Part shown: piece by piece, positions 24,537-30,420 of the stretch | How the letters are laid out: the number at the start of each line of letters is the position of its first letter | Position numbering within the stretch: position 1 is the first letter of the stretch | Assembly: GCA_964617695.1 (NCBI GenBank) | Contig: CAZTYW010000018.1 | Coordinates: 1 to 30,420, forward strand | Length of the DNA: 30,420 nt | Source: CAZTYW01 sp964617695 | Lineage (GTDB): Bacteria > Chloroflexota > Dehalococcoidia > UBA2247 > RBG-13-53-26 | Direction: 5' to 3' | Translations under genes and position numbers: made by a program | Notes under the pieces: model-generated | Database searches by the model: none | What the model was told of the DNA's origin: nothing | Seen by the model: only the letters and a program-made list of their open reading frames with translations

Positions 24537-25436
24537 TCAGCAATGCAGGCTGCCGTCAAACAGCCGTCTCTCCACCTCTTGCAGCCTGCCGACCCCCTTG
24601 ATTTCATAAGGGAAAAGGGGGAGTCTGGTGGTGTTGGCATCGTAGCTGTTCTGGATCTCAGTCAGGTAGCCCTGTTGCATCTGTGCCTTGCTTAGAAGAA
24701 AAGGAGAGTCAGGCTGCTCGATGACCTGGTTGATGATGATGTGACCAATGTCAAGCCCGTAGCCGCGGAATTCATCGAAAAGGCCCTGGAGTTGGCGTAC
24801 GGCCAGGGCCTCAGCTATGGTGACCAGATTGAAGTCGACATCCTTCTTCAGGAATTCCATGTCGGTCTCGGAGAGCTTTTGCCATTCTTTGATTACGCCG
24901 AGCACAGATCGTCTCTTGTGCCTGGTGACCTTCAAGGAAGAGTAGATGCGGACTGCGGGCTTGAGATGCTTGTGAAGCATCGAAGGCATCCCGAGCAAGC
25001 CCAGGGTTTGTCCTGCCGGGGCTGTGTCCCAGACTACCACATCGAACTCCCCGGACTGGCTGATTTCCCTTATGTAGTCCACCATGAACTCGTCTCTGAG
25101 TCCAGGAAGCACCGAGGAGATGAAATCGACAAAGTCCTCATAACGGATGTCAACAAATGAGGAGAAGACCTGATACACCTGGGGCCCGAATTTCTGGTTC
25201 CACAGTGCCTTCACATCGTCGTAGCTTATCTCATCCACATAAAGGTTATCTCTGACCTTTGCGGGCTTTTCGTGGCCATCGAGTTCGAATATGTCACGCA
25301 GGGAGGGCGTGAAGTCGGTCGATATGACAAGCGTTCGCTTCCCCGTACTCGCATAGTGCAAAGCTGTGGCGGCAGCGCATGTTGTCTTCCCCACTCCACC
25401 CTTGCCGCAGAACATGGTAACACTCTTTGTCTTCAT
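24537..25436 (-). CDS. ArsA/Get3-family ATPase
   Basis: The 299-residue protein has the deviant Walker A GKGGVGKTT (11-19), a switch-I region STDFTPSLRDIF, and the switch-II motif VWDTAPAGQTLGLLGMP (about 134-150), marking the ArsA/Get3 branch of SIMIBI ATPases. It is a single ATPase module and so would work as a homodimer. The usual switch-I DPAHNL is replaced by DFTPSL, so it is not a typical arsenite-pump ATPase. No arsB, arsR or arsD lies nearby, which argues against arsenic export. The start ATG has GGAGG 9 bp upstream. The client or partner is unknown. Confidence 0.88.
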   Translation of the reverse strand: MKTKSVTMFCGKGGVGKTTCAAATALHYASTGKRTLVISTDFTPSLRDIFELDGHEKPAKVRDNLYVDEISYDDVKALWNQKFGPQVYQVFSSFVDIRYEDFVDFISSVLPGLRDEFMVDYIREISQSGEFDVVVWDTAPAGQTLGLLGMPSMLHKHLKPAVRIYSSLKVTRHKRRSVLGVIKEWQKLSETDMEFLKKDVDFNLVTIAEALAVRQLQGLFDEFRGYGLDIGHIIINQVIEQPDSPFLLSKAQMQQGYLTEIQNSYDANTTRLPLFPYEIKGVGRLQEVERRLFDGSLHC

Positions 25437-25643
25437 TTCACTGGGCCTCCGGCAGGTTTGGGATACAAGTCATGACGAGGGGTCATTTACTAGATTAGCA
25501 CAATGCTGGGAACAGGGCCATTCAAGTCAGGGCGGGCTGACTCTGTGAATGCGCTGCGGATTTGCCCATGAGGAGGCTGTGCGAGGTCGCGGCGAGGCTT
25601 AACTGCGGGTTCCGATTCTGCTTGCGGCTACCTGGAGGCTGCT

Positions 25644-25880
25644 TTACTGAGCGTCGTTGTTCCTGGCCAGTTGTTCCTTGAGCTGGCGCATCAGTCGCGG
25701 CTTTGCCAGTATGTCCTCGGCTGAGCCGTTCTCGATGAAGGTGTCGGTTCCGGGTATGTGATAACCGGAGTCGTCCATCCGGACCTCCATGTTCAGTTCT
25801 TTAGCCAGGGCGGCTGCTACAAAGGCGCGGTGTCGGAGAATATCCTCTTCGCTGGGAAAATACGCCATCTTTTCTTGCAT
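25644..25880 (-). CDS. Small hypothetical protein
   Basis: I do not recognise this protein of about 78 residues. It is rich in Glu, Asp, Lys and Arg, begins MQEKMAYFPSEED, has a helix-prone HRAFVAAALAKELNMEV stretch, and ends with a basic/acidic helix around RLMRQLKEQLARN. No membrane segment or metal motif is seen. A GGGAG lies 7 bp before the ATG at 25878-25880; an internal ATG four codons later is also possible. It lies on the same strand as the ArsA-like and HPRT-fusion genes but more than 200 bp from each. Confidence 0.5.
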   Translation of the reverse strand: MQEKMAYFPSEEDILRHRAFVAAALAKELNMEVRMDDSGYHIPGTDTFIENGSAEDILAKPRLMRQLKEQLARNNDAQ

Positions 25881-26305
25881 CCGCCGACTCCCTCCCGAAG
25901 TGCTGTTCAAGGCTGCCCGGGCTGCGGCATATATAGAATGCTAGTGAGGTCGGCAGACTGGAACAATAGTGCGGGCACCAGTTCTGGCTGGAGGACAACC
26001 AGCAAAAAAACATTGCAGTATTTGGCTGGGTGAGCTTGGCGCGGGGCCGTGGCTGTTCCTTGCTTCGGACAGCCACGGGGAGAGAGCTTGCTGGGGTGTG
26101 GGGTTCCTGAATTTTGACCGACAATGCGGCTGTAGCTGTCTGGTGGGCAATCAGCGACTTTGACAAAGTGGAACGGCCGGGTTACAGTTATGTGTAGTCG
26201 GGTGGTCAAACCAGTAACAAACTACTGCCGGCGGTGAACAATTAGGAAACGAAAGGGATCCAAAAGCAGGCGGAGTAACTGGGGAGGTCACCCGACCCGT
26301 TTTTG
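25881..26305. other. Gene-free region with a long hairpin
   Basis: These 425 bp separate the small hypothetical gene from the GAF/HPRT fusion. Short frames on both strands lack binding sites and credible composition. The only strong structure is the inverted repeat at 26047-26078. I could not match it to a known RNA family. Confidence 0.45.
26047..26078. repeat. Inverted repeat (10-bp perfect arms)
   Basis: CCGTGGCTGT (26047-26056) pairs perfectly with ACAGCCACGG (26069-26078) across a 12-base loop. No T tract follows on either strand, so an ordinary intrinsic terminator is unlikely. It may be a structured RNA element or a protein-binding palindrome. Confidence 0.6.
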
Positions 26306-27742
26306 CTAGACCGAGCCTGTATCTCCCAGTTCCTCTTTCAACAGGGCGACGAATGGGAGGTTGCGGTATTCCTCCCGGTAGTCCAGGCCGTAGCCCACCA
26401 GAAATTCGTCCGGCACTTCGAACCCCACGTATTTCAGGTGAACGTCAGCCAGGCGATTCACCCGCTTGTCAAGCAGGGTGCAAACGGCCAAGCTGGCCGG
26501 CTGATAGCCTGTCAGATGTCCCAGCACGAAACTGAGAGTCATCCCGGTGTCTACAATGTCTTCCACCAGCAGCACGTGACGGCCTCGCACGTCGATGTCG
26601 AGGTTCTTGGTGACGCGGACGGCCCCCATCTTTTCGGCCTCATAGTAGGATATAGCCATGAAGTCGACGTCTGCCGGAACCGTGAGGTAGCGCATCAGGT
26701 CTGCCATAAAGCAGAATACCCCGCGCAGTACTCCTACCAGAACGGGACGTGTTCCCTCGTAGTCGCGGGAGATATCCCTGGCAAGCTGTCGCACCTTCCT
26801 CTGGATTTGCGCGGCGCTGAACAGAACCCGGCCCGCGCCGCGCGTTTTGCTGCCGGCGAGAGGCCCGAGCCCGTACTTGGCCAGGAGCCGGTCGTAGTCG
26901 CGTCTGGCGAGCAGCCTGATGTTGACCTCAGGATAGACCTCTCGTAGGCGACGGACCTTCCGCTTCTTCTCCGCGGTGAATCGAGATTTCAAGGTAGTCA
27001 TCTCGATGTACAGATTCAGGCCAGGAAGGTAGAAGTCAGGAGTGAACATCTCGGTGATTCTGCCCTCTTCCCATTCCAGAGGGAAGGAACGGGGCTCATA
27101 GAGCCACTCAATCTGGTAGAAGTCCAGTAGCCTGGCGAACTCCTCTTCGCTGGGGTGGGCGAAAGTGGCCGGCCTGAGTGACGATGCGAACGGGATGGTC
27201 TGGGGTGTGCCTACGGCTTCGGTCTCCAGGGGCCGTCTCAGCGTCTCGGCCATACGCTGTGATTCGAGTACGATGCCGGCCAGGTTGGACACAATGGCAA
27301 GGAAGTCCTTCTCTCTTGATGTGAACTCGCGTTGCGTTCGGCTGTACACCCGGAGGCTGCCCACGACTTCTCCCGTGATTGTGAGCGGCACACTCATAAC
27401 AGAAGCGATGTGCTCCTGCTGTGCCAACTCTCGGTACTGTATGCGCGGGTCAGTGGCGGCATCGAATACGGTCACAACCCTACCTTCCATCGTTTCAGAC
27501 AGACTCTTGTCGGGTTCGACAAAGCCCTTTCTAATGTACCGTTCGCTTATCCCGTGGGCGGCGACGTGAATCAGTTTCTCTTTCTGCGCGTCCAGGAGCA
27601 ACACAGAGCAGCCCCGCACCGCCAGGGCTTGAGGCGCCAGTCTGGCCAATACCTGGAGTTTCCCACTCGCGGCAAGGTCCGAGTTTACGACTTCCACTAT
27701 GTCGGCAAGGGCCTTGTTGAATCTGGCAGTCTGCTTGCTCAT
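26306..27742 (-). CDS. GAF domain + nuclease-fold-like domain + hypoxanthine phosphoribosyltransferase fusion
   Basis: The 478-residue protein has three parts. Residues about 15-165 look like a GAF sensor domain (FDAATDPRIQYRE, VMSVPLTITGEVVGSLRVYS). Residues about 198-290 resemble a PD-(D/E)XK nuclease fold, with TPDFYLP (Asp236) and YIEMTT (Glu247), but the expected Lys is replaced by Thr. Residues about 305-475 are a full HPRT with the PRPP loop LVEDIVDTGMTLS (392-404), LVGVLRGVFCFMADL and VGYGLDY. HPRT salvages hypoxanthine or guanine to IMP or GMP. The N-terminal parts are probably regulatory, but their ligand is unknown. The start is ATG at 27740-27742; a longer frame beginning at 27859 gives an N-terminus unlike any domain. 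The nuclease-like assignment is by motif only. Confidence 0.88.
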   Translation of the reverse strand: MSKQTARFNKALADIVEVVNSDLAASGKLQVLARLAPQALAVRGCSVLLLDAQKEKLIHVAAHGISERYIRKGFVEPDKSLSETMEGRVVTVFDAATDPRIQYRELAQQEHIASVMSVPLTITGEVVGSLRVYSRTQREFTSREKDFLAIVSNLAGIVLESQRMAETLRRPLETEAVGTPQTIPFASSLRPATFAHPSEEEFARLLDFYQIEWLYEPRSFPLEWEEGRITEMFTPDFYLPGLNLYIEMTTLKSRFTAEKKRKVRRLREVYPEVNIRLLARRDYDRLLAKYGLGPLAGSKTRGAGRVLFSAAQIQRKVRQLARDISRDYEGTRPVLVGVLRGVFCFMADLMRYLTVPADVDFMAISYYEAEKMGAVRVTKNLDIDVRGRHVLLVEDIVDTGMTLSFVLGHLTGYQPASLAVCTLLDKRVNRLADVHLKYVGFEVPDEFLVGYGLDYREEYRNLPFVALLKEELGDTGSV

Positions 27743-28009
27743 CGTACTGTCCGTCGGTGCCGTTCCAAGGCAGGTTAGCTTGATTTGACACCTGGCATGG
27801 GATATACTGCTTACCAACTTTACAGGGTGAATAATAGCCTCAATCGGAGGGTAGCTCAAGGGGAGCTGGAGGAGTTGACTGTGTCATGGATGCACGTTTC
27901 GAGGGCCTTGAGGGTTAACACGGAAGGTTAAAGGCCAACCGTCAATGGCTGGCTTGTGTGGGGAGTGTGTGGCTGGGCTGAAAAAAGGATTCAAGAAGGG
28001 GGCGTTCAA

Positions 28010-28297
28010 ATGGGAATGACGGTATACAATGAAGACGGCAGCGTAGCTTCGGTGTTCAATTCAATCAGGCGCAGGGGGAATACCCTGGTTCTGGACCAGC
28101 TAGCACTCGGCAGTATGCAAATGGACATGATAATCACGCCAGAAGAGGCCCTGAAGGCCGTCAGGTTGGGGTTCAGTTGGGGGCTGATTAGTTTTGTGCT
28201 GTTCTTTCCTTTTTTCTGGCTGAGATACAGGGCATCGAAGAAGGCGGCAACGCAAGAGGATACGCAATCAGGCGAGGAAGCTGGGCCGACTGCATAG
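28010..28297 (+). CDS. Small single-pass membrane protein, function unknown
   Basis: The 95-residue protein has an N-terminal soluble part of about 55 residues with strand-like segments, one strong hydrophobic segment at about 62-79 (WGLISFVLFFPFFWL) followed by the basic RYRASKK, and an acidic Glu/Gln/Thr-rich tail. The basic residues after the helix suggest the C-terminus is cytoplasmic. AAGAAGGGGG lies 8 bp before the ATG at 28010; an internal ATG at 28016 is an alternative. I recognise no family. It is on the plus strand, 267 bp from the divergent GAF/HPRT fusion. Confidence 0.62.
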   Translation: MGMTVYNEDGSVASVFNSIRRRGNTLVLDQLALGSMQMDMIITPEEALKAVRLGFSWGLISFVLFFPFFWLRYRASKKAATQEDTQSGEEAGPTA

Positions 28298-28507
28298 CAC
28301 GAGCGGATGAAAGCCTGGGGCAAGCTTATCTGGGGGTCACAAAGCAGGCTTCAGGCGACACCTGCTGCCTTTGGGAACTTGTTGGCCGGGTCAGAGTGGG
28401 GCCCAAAGTAGAATTGACTGACGTTTGGGATAATGTGCCGTTTGAAGGCGCGCCAGGGGGCGGTCTGGGCCGAATCTTGGCTTGACTTTGATAGATAGGA
28501 GGTCAAA

Positions 28508-29719
28508 TTGGCATCAGCTCTTAGCGGTATCCGAGTCTTGGATTTGACGGGGCTGGGGCCGGCTTCCATTGCTGCCATGATGCTGGGTGATATGGGAGCC
28601 GACGTACTCAAGATTGACTTGCCTCCCGGTGGCGGCAGTCGCGGCGTTGGCGATGGCCTTCCGTTCTTCCCTGAGAGCGACGAGGAGACGGAGAGGATGA
28701 CTGCCTACATGGCAACCAACCGGAACAAGAAGAACATGGCGCTCAATCTCAGGACCGAGGCTGGGCAACAGGTGTTCCATAAGCTGGCCAAAGAATACGA
28801 CGTTGTTCTCGAGGCCTTCAGACCAGGGGTGATGGATCGCATGAACGCCGGTTACGAGGCTATCTCGAAGACGAACCCCAGGATCATATACTGCTCAGTC
28901 TCCGGCTATGGGCAGACCGGGCCATACAGTAGCTTTCCCGGCCACGATGCCAACTACTCTGGCATGGGAGGTGTCCTGGGTCTTACCGGAGAACGGCGTG
29001 ATGGCAAACCGGTCATCGCACTCAACATAGTGGCTGATATTGCTGTCGCAGTCATGCAAACGGTTATTGGGATTCTGCTTGGTATTTGTGCCAGGGAGAG
29101 GACGGGGCGGGGCCAGCATGTGGACGTGTCTATGACTGACGGGGTTGTGTCGCTTTTGATGGGTGTGCCGGGTGCAGGAGAGTACCTGGGCACCCAGGTA
29201 TTGCCGCAGCGCGGCGAGACTATCACCAGCGGTACAGAGCCTTTCTACAGTGTCTATCAGACGAAGGACGACAAGTACCTCGCCGTCTGTCCCATTGAGC
29301 CGCGCTTCTGGCGCAACCTGTGTCGTGCTCTGGGTAGGGAAGATTACGCTCCTCACCAGTTTGATCCGAACAAGAAAGAGGAGTTGCTTACCTGGTTGAG
29401 GCAAACCTTTCTGACGAAATCCAGGGACGAGTGGTTTGAGTTTCTCAGCAAGGCGGATGTGCCGGTGGGCAAGGTCCTGAGTCTGGACGAGCTCTTCAGC
29501 GACCCACAGGTGCTGCATCGGCAGATGGTTATTGAGGTTGACCACCCCAAGTTTGGCAAGGTGAAGCAGATAGGAATCAGCATAAAGCTCTCAGATACGC
29601 CGGGACAGGTTAGGAGCCTGGCTGCTCTCCTGGGACAGCACACGAACGAGGTCATGTCCGGTCTTGGCTATTCCAAGTCCGAGATCGACGGATTGCGTCA
29701 GCAGGGGGTCATCTACTAG
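28508..29719 (+). CDS. CaiB/BaiF-family (class III) CoA transferase, AMACR-like
   Basis: The 403-residue protein begins LSGIRVLDLTGLGPAS and has GADVLKID, NRNKKNMALNL, GYGQTGPY, the catalytic GHDANYSG with Asp147, GRGQHVDVSM and DVPVGKVLSLDEL. The GHDxNY form is closer to alpha-methylacyl-CoA racemase than to formyl-CoA transferases. It therefore probably epimerises or transfers CoA on branched or other acyl-CoAs. The start is TTG at 28508 with a clear AGGAGG 5 bp upstream and the first conserved residues directly after it. It ends before a terminator and a MaoC-like gene, which fits acyl-CoA metabolism. Confidence 0.93.
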   Translation: MASALSGIRVLDLTGLGPASIAAMMLGDMGADVLKIDLPPGGGSRGVGDGLPFFPESDEETERMTAYMATNRNKKNMALNLRTEAGQQVFHKLAKEYDVVLEAFRPGVMDRMNAGYEAISKTNPRIIYCSVSGYGQTGPYSSFPGHDANYSGMGGVLGLTGERRDGKPVIALNIVADIAVAVMQTVIGILLGICARERTGRGQHVDVSMTDGVVSLLMGVPGAGEYLGTQVLPQRGETITSGTEPFYSVYQTKDDKYLAVCPIEPRFWRNLCRALGREDYAPHQFDPNKKEELLTWLRQTFLTKSRDEWFEFLSKADVPVGKVLSLDELFSDPQVLHRQMVIEVDHPKFGKVKQIGISIKLSDTPGQVRSLAALLGQHTNEVMSGLGYSKSEIDGLRQQGVIY

Positions 29720-29869
29720 GGTTTGCGCTTTCTTCAGAGCAAGCCTTCGGAGTCGGCTTTCGAAACAAATGACCCCGAATAGGGGTGTTGAGATTTGGCT
29801 GCTGTCTAAGGAAAGCTTGTGCGGGGTAGAGTCTGGGCCAAGAAGTCCAACGGATCATCTTCACTGTTG

Positions 29870-29902
29870 CCCTCTCCCTTCATGGGAGGGGGATTTTCCT
29901 TT
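29870..29902 (+). terminator. Intrinsic terminator after the CoA transferase
   Basis: A 9-bp stem CCCTCTCCC/GGGAGGGGG (29870-29878 with 29884-29892, one G-U pair) with a TTCAT loop is followed by ATTTTCCTTT. It ends 2 bp before the ATG of the next gene, so it could also affect that gene's leader. Confidence 0.7.
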
Positions 29903-29903
29903 A

Positions 29904-30420
29904 ATGCCCGACGAGGTGTGCGACGTGGGTTCGGTTGTCTACGATGAGTTAAAGGAGATGATTGGACAGGACCAGCCGGAGATGATTGCCACTGACGAAG
30001 TGTGCAAGCACATGATCAGACACTGGTGTGAAGCCATGGAGGACGGCAATCCGCTCTACACTGACGAGGAATATGCCCGTACAAGCAAGTACGGTAGCAT
30101 TGTTGCTCCCTCCACGATGATACAGTCATGGGTGATTCCTCCCCTCTGGCCCCGCCGGGAGATGCCTGCGGTTTACAGGGCAGTGTTTGAAACGTGTGCC
30201 AAGGACGGCTTTGATCAAGTGGTTGATACTGAGTGTGAGATGGAGTTCATGCGCCCATTGTTCCCAGGGGATCGCGTGCGTGCCGTGACGAAAGTGTGCG
30301 ATGTGAGTGAGGAGAAGAGCACGGCTCTGGGGACTGGCCACTTCGTCACTCTCGAGGCGCACTACAGGAATCAGAATGCCGAATTGGTCTGCATCCAGCG
30401 AGTGACCCTGCTAATATATA
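29904..30420 (+). CDS. MaoC-like / FAS1-like dehydratase domain protein, 3' end outside window
   Basis: The frame is open to the right edge and gives about 172 residues so far. It has the N-terminal hot-dog pattern of FAS1-like/MaoC dehydratases: YDELKEMIGQ, then IRHWCEAMEDGNPLYTDEEY, YGSIVAPSTM and later FMRPLFPGDRVRA. The family hydrates or dehydrates enoyl/hydroxyacyl thioesters. The conserved DGNPLYTDEEY marks the N-terminal, often non-catalytic half; the catalytic half would lie downstream or on a partner. ATG 29904 is the first start after a terminator hairpin and has no ideal binding site, so a slightly later GTG (29919) cannot be excluded. Confidence 0.8.
   Translation, partial: MPDEVCDVGSVVYDELKEMIGQDQPEMIATDEVCKHMIRHWCEAMEDGNPLYTDEEYARTSKYGSIVAPSTMIQSWVIPPLWPRREMPAVYRAVFETCAKDGFDQVVDTECEMEFMRPLFPGDRVRAVTKVCDVSEEKSTALGTGHFVTLEAHYRNQNAELVCIQRVTLLIY

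Noticed and set aside
25907..26209. 100-residue frame in the gene-free region
   Set aside because: No binding site, shadow-like composition, and three competing frames over the same bases.
27785..27813. Perfect TTGACA on the plus strand before the small membrane protein
   Set aside because: TATACT follows after only 12 bp and nothing like a -10 lies at 16-18 bp, so I do not call a promoter.
1..30420. CRISPR array, rRNA, tRNA, insertion sequence or phage genes
   Set aside because: I read both strands of the gene-free stretches and found no direct repeats with spacers, no tRNA-like cloverleaf ends and no transposase or integrase motifs. The only exact long duplications are the 55-bp gap flanks.

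Overview
The window (30,420 bp, two 100-N gaps) looks like a scaffold from an uncultured anaerobic bacterium, most likely a Dehalococcoidia-like member of Chloroflexota. This is an inference. It rests on the moderately high GC, the corrinoid methyltransferase operon, the GAF/nuclease-like/phosphoribosyltransferase fusion, and the CaiB- and MaoC-type acyl-CoA genes. There is no rRNA or tRNA to fix the taxonomy. I found no transposase, integrase, phage gene or CRISPR array.

Layout. Positions 1-2452 (minus strand) hold a 16-residue-repeat protein, an OleA/FabH-like thiolase-fold synthase and a FabF-like ketosynthase cut by the window edge. Positions 2893-5671 (plus) hold a promoter, a TPP riboswitch with an intrinsic terminator, thiC and cinA. 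Positions 5779-7865 (plus) hold a CIRCE-controlled groES-groEL operon ending in a strong terminator. Position 7884-9320 (minus) is an extended SDR fused to a C-terminal zinc ribbon. Positions 9573-16612 (minus) form a six-gene corrinoid methyl-transfer operon read in the order MtgA-like, corrinoid protein, MttB-like 1, MttB-like 2, DUF1638, RACo-like activator. Its logic is demethylation of a quaternary or tertiary amine onto the corrinoid protein, transfer to tetrahydrofolate, and ATP-dependent reactivation of oxidised corrinoid. A classical SDR (plus) is divergent from it.

Positions 17965-21380 hold a PH-like membrane protein (plus), a YegS/DagK-like lipid kinase (minus) and an M16 peptidase (minus). 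Positions 21596-24357 (minus) hold MgtC-like, macro-domain, HDAC-like 1 and HDAC-like 2 genes, apparently one transcription unit. An ArsA/Get3-like ATPase, a small unknown protein and the GAF/nuclease-like/HPRT fusion follow on the minus strand to 27742. The right end (plus) has a small membrane protein, a CaiB/AMACR-type CoA transferase and a partial MaoC/FAS1-like dehydratase.

Assembly. Each N block is flanked by an exact 55-bp duplication, so both gaps are almost certainly zero-length joins. Collapsing the second one restores an intact lipid kinase. The most noteworthy biology is the macro-domain plus two-deacetylase operon, the three-domain phosphoribosyltransferase fusion, the 16-residue repeat protein, the SDR/zinc-ribbon fusion and the double-MttB methyltransferase operon.
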